Shown: positions 1-8,224 of the stretch, piece by piece
Position numbering within the stretch: the first letter of the stretch is position 1
How the letters are laid out: each line of letters starts with the position of its first letter
IMG/VR virus record: IMGVR_UViG_3300044712_000275
Location: 1 to 30,381 of that record
DNA from: a virus
Reading direction: 5' to 3' (one strand)
DNA length: 30,381 bases
The notes under the pieces: generated by a model
Told to the model about the DNA's origin: nothing
Databases searched by the model: none
The model's input: only the letters and a program-made list of their open reading frames with translations
Translations under genes and position numbers: made by a program

Positions 1-1930
1 TGGCTGTTTCCTGGCCATTGACTGCTCCCATACGCTGTGGAGAAAGTCCAATAGACTCAAAGCATTGTTGCTTGAAGTGGTTAGCTAACTGTATCCTTGA
101 CATCAAACGCTGTGTCTGCTCAAGGTTGAGTACCTGGTAGTGCTGGAAGTTCAGCGCACTCTCTGTATTGGTGATTGAAGTATCCAATGGAAGCATTCCA
201 AAGTTCTTCATGGCCACATAGGCCTTTGCGTAGTTGTTGTGACCCCAGTCTTCACCGGCAGAGTGGCGCGGTAAAGCATTCTGGTCAAGCATGATCACTG
301 TTCCTAGTTCATCTACCAGGATATCAGCGATCTGGTTATTCACCAGGTTGTAACCAATCTGGTAAGGTTTCATCTTGTCAACAAGTGACATAGACTTGGT
401 ATTGCGGTCTGTAAACACAGCTCCCTCTACCGGTAACTTGCAACCGTAAAGTGTAAAGTCTCCTTTGAACTGGAAACGTACAGGTTTGACATCCAGATAC
501 ATAGGGGCAAAACCCTGGTAGTCATTGTTACCATAGAAGCTTGGACGGTTAGGACCAATCTTGATACCTCCCCAAACTTCATTGATCCAGATCCAGTCAA
601 TGTGCTCACCATATGTCAGTGTCTCACGGTTCTTGTTTTTCAGAACGCTGGTGTCATACACTGGTTTTTGTGTGACCTTGTAGGTTTCATCCACGATCAT
701 GTCAACTAAAACCCCATCATCCCCAATTTTGGAAAGATGTCCTACCATGCGCTGGCTCTTCCAGTACACAGTAGTCACACGGATAAGACTCCAGTTGTTG
801 TAGTCCTGTGCATCCTCCGTCTCGTTGAAGATCTGGTAGATGATATCATCACCAGTGTTCACAAACGTATCACGTGCAGAAAGGAACTGACGCATGCCCA
901 GTGAAGGACCTTGCGTGTTCCATTCATGGGAGCGGGTAGCGTCATAGAATGAACCATCATTTTGCTGACCAGGGATCAGGTATCCTGCAGACTTCATAGG
1001 ATAGATAGCCTCTAGTGATGCCAGCTGCTCCTCATCCATCTTGTAGCCGTATTTATCAATCACATCTGCCACAGTCATCAGATCCACGCGTCCTGCGTAG
1101 TTTGACTGGGAGATATAGCGTGCTTCAGGTGATTTGTGGTAGAACGTAAGCACCGGGTTCCAGAGCTCAAGTTCATAATCATCTTCATTCATCTTGAAAT
1201 GCCAAAACTCACGGTCAGTGATCAGCATGTCGCGGAATGCCAGGTTCTCCAACTCTTTCATGTAGAAACGCTCCTCATCCACGTTATGCTGGTGAGTAGC
1301 CCATTCTTCAATCATAGAGCGGTAGTCTTTGCGGAAGAACTCTTCAATTTCTGGCAGACTCTTCAGGTTCTCCGGGCTCATCATTTGCTGAGCCTGTTGT
1401 GCCTGCTGTTCATCCTGCAGGTCAAGACCCATAGAGTCAATCATCTCCTGCATCTTTTGTTCAGCATGTGCTACCAGTACTTCTTCTACCATACTGCGTT
1501 TTTGCTCCATCATCTCGTTGTAAGACATGTCGTCAACTGCGCGGTAGGTGATGCGGTCATTTCTCTTGGCAAACTCGCCTGTGAGAACGTTGATTACGTT
1601 AGGAATGATTGGGAAGAACTTCAGCTCAAATGCACTCTCATCTTGCTTCGTAAGAATGTCAATCATCTCTGCCATCTCATTGTCCTCTTCTACGATGTAG
1701 TCAGTACGGTCAATGATACCATTGGCAAGCTTGTAGTTCTTGAGCATCTTTCTTGCATTTCTGCGGATCTGCTTCATACCCTGCATCTCCAACCAGTCAA
1801 GGTTCCATGCGCCCCAGGCTGTGTCCTTATCTGCTGCAGCTAAAAACTGAACGGGCTGGGTAAGTGTACCCATGCGGTTGTAGTCAGCTTTTGCTCCATT
1901 TTTAAGTTGTAATGCGTTTACTACTTTCAT
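1..1930 (-). CDS. Portal protein, crAss-like, 3' end cut by window edge
   Basis: The open frame starts at 1930 (MKVVNALQLKNGAKADYN) and runs without a stop for 643 codons off the left edge. The portal forms the dodecameric ring at the capsid vertex through which DNA is packaged and ejected. Seen: a Gln/Met-rich acidic helical stretch around residues 150-200, then repeated Trp/Tyr-rich beta segments, a segment FTLYGCKLPVEGAVF, and near the visible end SALNFQHYQVLNLEQTQRL followed by IGLSPQRMG. These last motifs and the great length are typical of portals in crAss-like Bacteroidota phages; this is recognition from memory, not a search. The gene lies 20 nt downstream of the terminase gene, the usual packaging order. 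No second protein-coding frame here is convincing. Confidence 0.85.
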   Translation of the reverse strand, partial: MKVVNALQLKNGAKADYNRMGTLTQPVQFLAAADKDTAWGAWNLDWLEMQGMKQIRRNARKMLKNYKLANGIIDRTDYIVEEDNEMAEMIDILTKQDESAFELKFFPIIPNVINVLTGEFAKRNDRITYRAVDDMSYNEMMEQKRSMVEEVLVAHAEQKMQEMIDSMGLDLQDEQQAQQAQQMMSPENLKSLPEIEEFFRKDYRSMIEEWATHQHNVDEERFYMKELENLAFRDMLITDREFWHFKMNEDDYELELWNPVLTFYHKSPEARYISQSNYAGRVDLMTVADVIDKYGYKMDEEQLASLEAIYPMKSAGYLIPGQQNDGSFYDATRSHEWNTQGPSLGMRQFLSARDTFVNTGDDIIYQIFNETEDAQDYNNWSLIRVTTVYWKSQRMVGHLSKIGDDGVLVDMIVDETYKVTQKPVYDTSVLKNKNRETLTYGEHIDWIWINEVWGGIKIGPNRPSFYGNNDYQGFAPMYLDVKPVRFQFKGDFTLYGCKLPVEGAVFTDRNTKSMSLVDKMKPYQIGYNLVNNQIADILVDELGTVIMLDQNALPRHSAGEDWGHNNYAKAYVAMKNFGMLPLDTSITNTESALNFQHYQVLNLEQTQRLMSRIQLANHFKQQCFESIGLSPQRMGAVNGQETA

Positions 1931-1950
1931 TATAAGTATTCTGTTAGATG

Positions 1951-4152
1951 TTACCTCAGATTTTTAAAGGGGTTTCTGGGACGTTTCAAACCTGGTGAAG
2001 CAGCATTAGTCCCTCCCATATGGCGGAAAGGACTGCTCATAGATAATTTACTAAAATTTTTAGCATTAGCCAAATGAGAATCCTCTCTCTCAACACGTTT
2101 TGAATATCCTCTGTTACTCTCCTGGACCTTTGCAAATGCCACCAGTGCACAGAAGGCTACCAGTCTATCCACGTTGAGTCCATCGCGGTAGGCAGCCATC
2201 TCTCTTAGGAGCATGATGTCTGGTATGCGCTCTATCCCGTAAGTAGTTTTGACGATCTGTCCATCAGGCGTGGTTTCATGATCTAGTTCTTCTTCCAAAA
2301 ACTGCAGCGCATAGGATATCAGGTTGGTGCGGAAGATGGTTCCCACGTTACGCCAGCCGTATTCCTGGTACACGTTTGTGTTACTCTGTAGTTCTTTTAG
2401 GAAAAGGATCTGGTTTTTAGGTACCAGGTATTTTTGTTTCCTGCGCGAGATCATGTACTGGATGAACAAACTCACGTTGTTCTCCACAATGGTCCACGCG
2501 TTGTAAGCTTCAATGATCATCTCCAGTCGCTCGTGTGTTTTGTTGAGGTCATCAAAACGTCCGCACCAGCTGGCTACGATCCTGTCGCGCTCAATGTGCT
2601 GCTCAATAGAGCCATCCATTTTATGTTTGGTGACTTCCTGTGCAGTCTTGTAGACAAATATGGAACAGAGGGATTCAGACGTTGTAGTCTTACCTTCTGC
2701 CACGGGGTCAATAGAAGCGTAGTACATACCAAACGTAGGATCCTTCACAGGACGTTCATAGATGACCACCACGCCCTCTTTGTTCTCTGTCTTAGGAGAA
2801 ATAGGGAACTCAGATATTGGAAGCTTCCTGGACTCTTTAAATTGAATCTTACCATCATCTCCGCGCTCCAGGTCCACGTACTCTGTAAAGTAGGTTCTCT
2901 CTTCAATCTTGCGGATCTGCTTAGAGACTAAGTGCAGTGGAAACTTGGATGCTTTTCTGTAAGCAAAAGCTTCTTCAATGTTAATAGGCTTCTGAGAAAT
3001 ACGAAGCTGGTAGTCGTCTGGCTTGAGTTTCTTTTTCCAGTCCTCGCGTTCTGCCAGGATCAATCTAAGTGCTTCCTCAACTTGTGAGTTACCATACTCA
3101 TCAATGCACGGAAGCATTGACCATTGCTCAGGAATGAATAGTCCGCAGTAGGAGGTCTGACCCTCTGCGTTCAATAGGTTGGTCTCAACGGCCAGAACAT
3201 CCTTAGAGTCTGGGTTGAGAATAAGTTCTTTGAGTGGTTCACACTGTTCCAGGTCACCCACAGATCCTGCAGCGGCAAACATACCGGTGTAGATCATACC
3301 TGATTTCATGGCAGGAAGTAAGTACTCCAGCGTTTCATTCATCTTGGGTGCAATACCTGCTTCCTCGTGGAAGAAGAACCGTACAGGACCACCGACACCA
3401 TTGGTAGGATCTTTTTCCAGTGCTGTTCCTGACATCACTGACTTGAGACCTACGTCACGCTTTCTTCCTCCCTGGTTCACCTCAATCTTCTGTTCCCATG
3501 ACATTACCTTGTCCGGGTTACATGGACGGTACCATGCAGTGTAGGTATTCAGGAAGTTGCGGTACTCATCCAGGAAGCGCCATGTACCTTTCTCGTTGAT
3601 GTAGTCTTTGAGTGAGGCAGCGATCTTGACCACGGCACCTTCTTCAAACCAGAAGATGTTAATCATGCGCCCGGCATGGTAGTAAGAGGATGCGATCTGA
3701 CGTTTTTTGAGGATGGCCGCGTGCTTGTAACTTACCTCAGCAATCTTCTCATAGAGTGCAAGATGGTACTGCGCATCACGGACATCAGCAAACGTAAACT
3801 TCCCAACCTCTTTGTTATAGATGGGAAGGAAGTTGATCCACATGTAGTAGTCACGCGTGAGATACCAGGTCTTTTCCCCGCTTTTAAAGATGACACCATT
3901 ACGGCATTTGTCTTTCTCTGTATCCCAGTAAGTGATGAAGTCTTTGGAACGCTGTGGTGCTGTGGTAAACACGCGGTATTTGTTGAACACTCTTGCCTGC
4001 GCATTGAAGAGCAGCGAGGTTTCATCAAACTCGTACTTGCCTGGTTCCTTGAATACAGTCCAGAGAAACTCTAGGAAATCTTCCCTGGTTTCAAAGTCTG
4101 TACGGGACCAGGCTTTGGTTACAGCATCATATGTGGGAACGGAAATGTACAT
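1951..4152 (-). CDS. terL: Terminase large subunit (TerL), 733 aa
   Basis: This is the packaging motor, an ATPase joined to a nuclease. The N-terminal ATPase half has a deviant Walker A-like segment (KKRQIASSYY, residues 149-158, without a GKS/T) and a Walker B-like RFFFHEEAG (258-266). The C-terminal nuclease half has the expected acidic residues in context: D482 in ASIDPVAEG, E557 in IVENN, and D662 in VDRLVAF. Length and the odd Walker A match TerL of crAss-like phages. Its start codon overlaps the stop of the upstream 62-aa gene by one base (TAATG), so the two are probably translationally coupled. The C-terminus is basic (RNPFKNLR). The function is clear; the exact lineage is inference. 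Confidence 0.93.
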   Translation of the reverse strand: MYISVPTYDAVTKAWSRTDFETREDFLEFLWTVFKEPGKYEFDETSLLFNAQARVFNKYRVFTTAPQRSKDFITYWDTEKDKCRNGVIFKSGEKTWYLTRDYYMWINFLPIYNKEVGKFTFADVRDAQYHLALYEKIAEVSYKHAAILKKRQIASSYYHAGRMINIFWFEEGAVVKIAASLKDYINEKGTWRFLDEYRNFLNTYTAWYRPCNPDKVMSWEQKIEVNQGGRKRDVGLKSVMSGTALEKDPTNGVGGPVRFFFHEEAGIAPKMNETLEYLLPAMKSGMIYTGMFAAAGSVGDLEQCEPLKELILNPDSKDVLAVETNLLNAEGQTSYCGLFIPEQWSMLPCIDEYGNSQVEEALRLILAEREDWKKKLKPDDYQLRISQKPINIEEAFAYRKASKFPLHLVSKQIRKIEERTYFTEYVDLERGDDGKIQFKESRKLPISEFPISPKTENKEGVVVIYERPVKDPTFGMYYASIDPVAEGKTTTSESLCSIFVYKTAQEVTKHKMDGSIEQHIERDRIVASWCGRFDDLNKTHERLEMIIEAYNAWTIVENNVSLFIQYMISRRKQKYLVPKNQILFLKELQSNTNVYQEYGWRNVGTIFRTNLISYALQFLEEELDHETTPDGQIVKTTYGIERIPDIMLLREMAAYRDGLNVDRLVAFCALVAFAKVQESNRGYSKRVEREDSHLANAKNFSKLSMSSPFRHMGGTNAASPGLKRPRNPFKNLR

Positions 4153-4340
4153 TAGTTGGAGAAATGGTCAACAGTCAGGATTACAGTGGTGGCATCACCT
4201 AGATCCCAGGCTACGCTGGTAACAACATAGGTGTCAGGAATAAGAAACACGTGATCACCTTTGCGCGGGACCTGCGTCATTGGGCGTGTGATGATGTGCC
4301 CTTCCGTTACGTGCTGGATAACTACTCTGTAAGTTTTCAT
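4152..4340 (-). CDS. Small conserved phage protein, 62 aa
   Basis: Not recognised by name. The 62-residue product reads as a small all-beta protein: alternating hydrophobic strands, a central KGDHVFL turn and a C-terminal VTSVAWDLGDATTVILTVD. This pattern resembles SH3/KOW-like small barrels, but that is inference. The start is preceded by CCAACCCTATG, the same start context (CCTATG) seen at many genes here. The stop overlaps the TerL start by one base. Position directly before TerL makes a packaging accessory role possible; nothing in the sequence proves it. Confidence 0.75.
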   Translation of the reverse strand: MKTYRVVIQHVTEGHIITRPMTQVPRKGDHVFLIPDTYVVTSVAWDLGDATTVILTVDHFSN

Positions 4341-4349
4341 AGGGTTGGA

Positions 4350-4565
4350 TTATTTGGTTTTATTTCTGACAAACTGCATGTGGCTCATGAGCTTGCTTAG
4401 GTCTTTGTGCCTGTACACCAGATAGCGCGTAGGTTTTTTAGAAAAGTATGCTTCCATGTCCTCGCGGTGGAACGCATACCATGTATCATCATGTCCATTG
4501 TAATGAAACAACCAATTATAAAATGCCTTATCATTTCTGAATACCAGGGGTTTACTCTTGATCAT
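4350..4565 (-). CDS. Hypothetical protein, 71 aa
   Basis: A longer frame exists upstream to 4901, but its first half reads as out-of-frame translation of the next gene (Ser/Arg/Cys-rich low-quality protein). Convincing sequence begins at MIKSKPLVFRNDKAF, so the start is placed at 4565, giving a 14-base overlap with the end of the upstream gene. The product is rich in aromatic and basic residues (YNWLFHYNGHDDTWYAFHRED; then RYLVYRHKDLSKLMSHM). No domain is recognised. Gene overlap within the packaging operon suggests coupled translation. Confidence 0.65.
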   Translation of the reverse strand: MIKSKPLVFRNDKAFYNWLFHYNGHDDTWYAFHREDMEAYFSKKPTRYLVYRHKDLSKLMSHMQFVRNKTK

Positions 4566-5076
4566 ACGCCAGTCGCTGGCCTCCACGTACCTGGCTTTTC
4601 TGTTCTTCCATGAGATCTTTATACGCTCCTTTGAAAGAAGTACGTATAGCTTCAAACTTTGCAGCAGCGTTGACCAGAGCCGTGATATTTCCATCCCTAC
4701 CATGCTCAATGCTTGTAGTTTCCATGTATTTCGCGAGGCGGTCGAGCATGTGCTTGATTCCCATGTACGCTCTGTACGTTGGCGTCTCATACAATTTTTT
4801 ACACAGCTCCAAAGCCGCGATAATAGCGTCATCTTCCGTGGAGAACTCTGCTTCCAACTGTGACAGAATAATTTCTTCTTTTTCATTTTCAGGATAGTCA
4901 AAAAAGGGATTAAGATCTGGGCTAGGGCAACTCATGTAAAACAGGTAGGCGTACACTTTCACGTATTCCGTGGGGTATTCCTCCATGATGCGTTTTAAAA
5001 ATGCCAGGGTGTGGCAGTGTTCTGAAGGGACTACCTCCCCGTTGTGTATGTCAAATAGTTTTACCATGTCTTCCAA
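4552..5076 (-). CDS. Helical protein upstream of TerL, 174 aa (possible small terminase)
   Basis: An acidic, mostly helical protein. Residues 10-60 include LAFLKRIMEEYPTEYVKVYAY and the segment CPSPDLNPFFDYPE, and the remainder is predicted helix. Two start codons are possible (5076, MEDMV; or 5067, MVKLF). I kept the first, which overlaps the preceding gene by 26 bases. The gene is two genes upstream of TerL, where small terminase subunits often sit, and its size and helical nature would fit. No helix-turn-helix is obvious, so the role is only a suggestion. Confidence 0.8.
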   Translation of the reverse strand: MEDMVKLFDIHNGEVVPSEHCHTLAFLKRIMEEYPTEYVKVYAYLFYMSCPSPDLNPFFDYPENEKEEIILSQLEAEFSTEDDAIIAALELCKKLYETPTYRAYMGIKHMLDRLAKYMETTSIEHGRDGNITALVNAAAKFEAIRTSFKGAYKDLMEEQKSQVRGGQRLAYDQE

Positions 5077-5260
5077 ATGTTATGTTCTGTTTTACTCTGA
5101 GGTCCTTGTGTGTGTATTGCCACATCTCCCCGCTATCATTTATGATCACCGTATAGATGGTGTCTGTTTCATGTCCGTAGTCTGTTACCAGCCAGATGAT
5201 CCCCGGACCTTTGGGTGTGGTCACCTCTACGCGGTTGGTAGGTTCGTATATCTGCATCAT
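5051..5260 (-). CDS. Small beta-rich protein, 69 aa
   Basis: The 69-residue product shows alternating strands and turns: VEVTTPKGPGIIWLVTDYG, then TIYTVIINDSGEMWQYTHKDLRVKQNITF. The GPG turn after a short strand and the closing basic strand resemble KOW/SH3-like barrels that recur in this genome (4152-4340, 29579-29842). The start ATGATG overlaps the stop of the upstream gene by four bases (ATGA). Function unknown. Confidence 0.78.
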   Translation of the reverse strand: MMQIYEPTNRVEVTTPKGPGIIWLVTDYGHETDTIYTVIINDSGEMWQYTHKDLRVKQNITFGRHGKTI

Positions 5261-5934
5261 AGCTCAGGGATTTCAATGACTACTTTTTCATCACGGTCTA
5301 CCAGTGCGTTGTACAGATTATCGTCCTGGCTCCATTCTTTTCCTGTCCAAAACTCAAAACCCCTGAATGAACTTTTGTATTTGCAGCAGTGCTCATAGCC
5401 ACCGAGCAGGTATACGTGCGTGCATTTGTAGGATGCAGCAAGTACGCACTCATAATACTGCGCCACATTGCCCAGTGAAAGTTTTGGATCAGCGTAATCC
5501 CACACAAACTGCATGGCTACAAACTGGTCATCATAGATTTTGTACAGGCTGATGCCAACCAGTTTTTCATCCACCATATACTCCAAAACATCACAGTCCA
5601 TGAAATTGTCCCACTCAATGTCTCTTGCAAAGCCGTGGTGGCTGCAATAGCGCTCGTACAGCGCGAGATATTCCGCCAGGTTATACTTCATGCTACCTTT
5701 GTATGCTGAAACCTTTTTAGAAAGCTTTTTTACAGTGGTAGTGGGATAGTAGCGGGATACTTCCAGGCGCACACTGCGCAGGTTAAACCACTTGTCACCC
5801 CACGGGATCCAGCCTTCTTTGAGTGCATCTGCACCTGATTCGCCTTCCTCCAGTGTACCATACGGGTCTGAGAAGATGAAGTCCATGTGCTTCACCTTGC
5901 CGAAACCAGCAATATGATCAAAGTGGACCTTCAT
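5257..5934 (-). CDS. GNAT/arginyl-transferase-like protein, 225 aa (inferred)
   Basis: The C-terminal half has the look of the GNAT-fold domain of aminoacyl-tRNA-protein (Ate1-type) transferases. A strand pair (LVGISLYKIYDDQFVAMQFVW) is followed by PKLSLGNVAQYYECVLAA, a central helix, then YVLLGGYEH-like VYLLGGYEHCCKYKSSFRGFEFW. The order LG..Y, Y.GGY, C.KYK..F, W is what is expected in Ate1 C-terminal domains, with a Cys-Cys in place of the usual CPKM. If right, it would transfer an acyl or aminoacyl group to a protein N-terminus. This is pattern recognition from memory. Its start overlaps the nuclease stop by one base. Confidence 0.8.
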   Translation of the reverse strand: MKVHFDHIAGFGKVKHMDFIFSDPYGTLEEGESGADALKEGWIPWGDKWFNLRSVRLEVSRYYPTTTVKKLSKKVSAYKGSMKYNLAEYLALYERYCSHHGFARDIEWDNFMDCDVLEYMVDEKLVGISLYKIYDDQFVAMQFVWDYADPKLSLGNVAQYYECVLAASYKCTHVYLLGGYEHCCKYKSSFRGFEFWTGKEWSQDDNLYNALVDRDEKVVIEIPEL

Positions 5935-6776
5935 TATTTTTTCTTGATTACTTTGTCGTGGTTCTCTTTATACCAGGCCATGATGGCCATCACTTCATCT
6001 TTCAAGTAAGGCAGCTCATAAGGAATGATAGCCTTGAGGATCGGGTTGCCATCCGCGTCTGTCTTAGTAATAGGGTATCCATACTGATCCGGAGTCTCTT
6101 CCTCTTCAAACTGGATGTGGTGAATGATCACTTTCCCTGGCTTAAGCTTAGGGTTATGCTTTAAGATCATGTACATGTAGATCGAGAGCTGCAGGTTGTA
6201 GTGATTGAGGTTGCAATCATCCAGGTGAGACACTGGTGGTAACATCTTTTGAGACACGCCCTCCCAGTTCTTGTAAGACTCCGTTTTGATTTCTTTGTTG
6301 GTCTTGTAGTCAGTAATGTGAACTTCTCCGTTTACCACTTCTACCAGGTCACTCTGTCCACAGATCCCGGCGCTCTTGAGATACACGAGGTGTTCTGGGT
6401 AGATACCGTCAATCAGTTTCTGAGAGCTGGCCATTTTCTTACCGTTCTCATCCACGATAGGTCTGATCACTGGTAACTCAGAGTTATAACGCACGATGGT
6501 ATCACAACTTGTGATGTCCTGTTCGCGCTGATCATGGTACCAGTTACCCAGGTTGCACGCGCGATCTGCTTCGTTTTTCCATACCTGCTGGATCTCAGCG
6601 GGCGTCATACCAAACCATTTGCTCTTTCTGTTGGTAGAGCTTTTCTGTGCAATGGATTTGCCGTCAAATGGCTGCTTCAGTGCGCCAAGCAGTGTAGTAA
6701 CACTGATCCAGCGCGTATTGTCCTGTGGATCCACAGACACATAGCTGTGTGATTCCGGGTGAAATACTAGGCTCAT
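5934..6776 (-). CDS. PD-(D/E)XK nuclease, Cas4/RecB-like, 280 aa
   Basis: Predicted metal-dependent DNA exo- or endonuclease. The catalytic core is visible in order: E128 (PEHLVYL), D143 (GICGQSDLVEV), the DYK triad D156-x-K158 (ITDYKTNKEI), and the QLSIY motif (196-200) typical of RecB/Cas4-family nucleases. The open frame extends to 6863, but the upstream part is a basic, repetitive stretch translated across the neighbouring gene. The start at 6776 (MSLVFHPESHSYV) overlaps the neighbour's stop by one base, as elsewhere in this operon. Such nucleases occur in crAss-like phages, likely for recombination, repair or genome processing. No Fe-S cysteine cluster is seen. Confidence 0.88.
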   Translation of the reverse strand: MSLVFHPESHSYVSVDPQDNTRWISVTTLLGALKQPFDGKSIAQKSSTNRKSKWFGMTPAEIQQVWKNEADRACNLGNWYHDQREQDITSCDTIVRYNSELPVIRPIVDENGKKMASSQKLIDGIYPEHLVYLKSAGICGQSDLVEVVNGEVHITDYKTNKEIKTESYKNWEGVSQKMLPPVSHLDDCNLNHYNLQLSIYMYMILKHNPKLKPGKVIIHHIQFEEEETPDQYGYPITKTDADGNPILKAIIPYELPYLKDEVMAIMAWYKENHDKVIKKK

Positions 6777-7102
6777 TAGTCTTGGTTTTCTGGATTGATA
6801 CTTCCTCTGATGAGGTCTTCTTCTTCTGTAGTGACCACTGCATCCCAGTAACCCTCTGGGCATGAGGATGCTAGTGAACGAGTCTTAAATTTTAGGGAAC
6901 ATCCGCACTGTGGACAGCAGGGATGAGTGCCAGGAGCGACACAGTTTTTCTCACCTTTCGTCTTAAAGAAAGGGCAGGAGTCACATATAGCCTTACGGTG
7001 TTCTGCTATTTGTTCAATGTGTTCAACTTTGAATACGCTGTTGCGTACACCTTCAAGGATCTTATTGCGCTCCTTCCATACTTTGATCGCGTTCTTCAAC
7101 AT
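6776..7102 (-). CDS. Cysteine-rich zinc-binding protein, 108 aa
   Basis: Residues 1-35 form a basic helix (KVWKERNKILEGV). Then paired cysteines appear: CDSC, a lone C in GEKNC, CCPQCGC, and SSCP near residues 80-90. Eight or more Cys in this spacing suggest one or two zinc-binding sites. Small proteins of this type, ending in CPxxxW-like motifs (here CPEGYWDAV), are common in Bacteroidota phages with no assigned function. The gene overlaps the 3' end of the IHF-like gene by 41 bases. Confidence 0.82.
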   Translation of the reverse strand: MLKNAIKVWKERNKILEGVRNSVFKVEHIEQIAEHRKAICDSCPFFKTKGEKNCVAPGTHPCCPQCGCSLKFKTRSLASSCPEGYWDAVVTTEEEDLIRGSINPENQD

Positions 7103-7469
7103 ATCTCTGTCTCTTTTTCTGTTTCACTTCTGTCTTGCGCTGAGATTCTGCTTCTAAAAACGATAGGGCGTTCTTGTAGTTTTGAATGTGGTGTTTTACC
7201 TCAAGCTTGGTTTCATAGGCTTTGATGCTTTCACTCTCATCTACTTTCTCACAGAACTGTTCATATCGCTGGAGTTTGGACTCTACGCGGGGCTTAACTA
7301 ACACGAACGTTCCCAGGTTAGGGACATTCACGTTGACATGGTCGAGTCTTGCCAGTTTACGTTGGACGGTGTGGAAATAAAATGATACCACGTCATCCAC
7401 CAGGCTGACATCAAGACCAAGTTTATCTGCGGTCTGCTGACTGATCTGCTTACGCTTTGTTGGATTCAA
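7062..7469 (-). CDS. IHF/HU-like DNA-binding protein, 135 aa
   Basis: HU/IHF proteins bend DNA; phage versions are thought to aid genome packaging or compaction. Residues 1-60 show the two-helix body (TADKLGLDVSLVDDVVSFYF), and then VNVPNLGTFVLVKPR, matching the conserved NLGTF strand before the DNA-binding arm. The C-terminal ~60 residues are a charged coiled coil (ESQRKTEVKQKKRQRYVEE), longer than a standard 90-aa HU. An IHF subunit close to terminase and portal is a hallmark of crAss-like phages. It overlaps its upstream neighbour by 20 bases. Confidence 0.88.
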   Translation of the reverse strand: MNPTKRKQISQQTADKLGLDVSLVDDVVSFYFHTVQRKLARLDHVNVNVPNLGTFVLVKPRVESKLQRYEQFCEKVDESESIKAYETKLEVKHHIQNYKNALSFLEAESQRKTEVKQKKRQRYVEERDQSMEGAQ

Positions 7470-7845
7470 GGGCTAAGAAGTTATAGTCTAACAAAATGTT
7501 TCCCTTGCGGTGAATGGTGAGCTCTGGCAGGATCTGGACCAACTTGTTGTTGGCACCGGTCTTTACCACGATACCGCGTTTTACAAGCTTTGTAATGCGG
7601 TTTCTCACGTTCTGTGCACGGATGGAAAACTCCTCTGGCGTAACATCCTTGTAAATGTGTTTGGCGGCAGAGTTGCAGAATGCACTTAACTCCAGCGGTC
7701 CCCACATGGCAAGAAGCGTGAGGAGTTCAATGTCAGAAGGAATGAGGTATTCCTGCTTGAAGAAGACCAGCTCGGTAATGATTTGGTACTTGACCAGGTC
7801 AAAAGAGCTTACGCGGACTTTCTTCTGTACTTTGTTTACTTCCAT
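7450..7845 (-). CDS. Winged-helix-like protein, 131 aa
   Basis: Predicted DNA-binding protein. The second half reads as a winged helix: LSAFCNSAAKHIYKDV (helix), FSIRAQNVRNRITKLVKRGI (recognition helix) and VVKTGANNKLVQILPELTIH (wing). The first half (YQIITELVFFKQEYLIPSDIELLTLLAMWG) fits a further helix pair. It neighbours the IHF-like gene. A leader sequence AACCTATG lies 10 bases upstream of the chosen start but is out of frame. The start at 7845 is kept because the protein begins plausibly with MEVNKVQKKVRV. Confidence 0.8.
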   Translation of the reverse strand: MEVNKVQKKVRVSSFDLVKYQIITELVFFKQEYLIPSDIELLTLLAMWGPLELSAFCNSAAKHIYKDVTPEEFSIRAQNVRNRITKLVKRGIVVKTGANNKLVQILPELTIHRKGNILLDYNFLALESNKA

Positions 7846-7876
7846 GGTTTTTCATAGGTTAATTTTGCGTGCTGCA

Positions 7877-7950
7877 TGAGGGACTTCCACCCTCATTAAC
7901 CCCATTGCCAGAACATTTGCGAGGTGTTCAGTCTAGCAGCTCCACCTGCT
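7877..7950 (-). other. Hairpins in untranslated segment between tRNA-Met and winged-helix gene
   Basis: No gene is seen in 7846-8000. Two clean hairpins are present: TGAGGG pairing with CCCTCA at 7877-7895, and AGCAG pairing with CTGCT at 7935-7950, the latter next to CCGGG. They lie in the same untranslated block as the tRNA and the hairpins at 8078-8211, so the whole 380-nt segment may be a processed RNA within the operon. Confidence 0.45.
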
Positions 7951-8000
7951 GCCGGGTTATGTTGGCTTTGTACGCTTACATCAATGCAACACTTAATTTG

Positions 8001-8072
8001 TTGCGGGGGGTGGATTCGAACCACCGTCCTTCAGGTTATGAGTCTGGCGAGCTACCACTGCTCTACCCCGCA
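8001..8072 (-). tRNA. tRNA-Met (CAT)
   Basis: A cloverleaf folds on the minus strand. Acceptor TGCGGGG pairs with CCCCGCA. The D arm is GAGC/GCTC around AGTGGTA, the T arm GGTGG/CCACC around TTCGAAT. The anticodon CAT (8038-8040) sits in loop CTCATAA, which equals the loop of bacterial initiator tRNA. The anticodon stem is weak (CCAGA against CCTGA, three central pairs only). No 3' CCA is encoded; the discriminator is A. It could be initiator or elongator Met, or Ile if the C is modified. It lies inside the structural operon. Confidence 0.88.
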
Positions 8073-8077
8073 CTGTA

Positions 8078-8211
8078 GATCCCCGACTTTAGCTTGGGAT
8101 CCTGGTGAAAGCGACATCTAGTCTAGTATGGCCTTTCACAGCTAGTCAGAATTACACCGCGGCTGCATCTGACGCACTCTCCTGGAACAACCAATAGGCG
8201 ATTGTCAGGAG
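8078..8211 (-). ncRNA. Candidate structured RNA: four successive hairpins
   Basis: The stretch between the GroES-like gene and tRNA-Met has no ORF but folds into consecutive hairpins: GATCCC/GGGATC (8078-8101), GTGAAAG/CTTTCAC (8105-8139), GTCAGA/TCTGAC (8145-8173) and CTCCTG plus ACAA against TTGT plus CAGGAG (8179-8211). The third has a 17-nt loop that includes GCAGCCGCGGT when read on the minus strand. Strand is assigned from the operon direction. No known family is recognised. Confidence 0.5.
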
Positions 8212-8224
8212 GTACACGGTTGTG

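Noticed and set aside
1136-1843. 235-aa plus-strand ORF opposite the portal gene
   Set aside because: His/Leu/Cys-rich product typical of antisense frames; the portal frame has clear family motifs.
4566-4901. N-terminal extension of the 71-aa gene
   Set aside because: The extra part is a shifted reading of the neighbouring gene and looks random in composition.
6777-6863. N-terminal extension of the nuclease
   Set aside because: Arg-rich shifted reading of the zinc-protein gene; the ATG at 6776 gives the family start.
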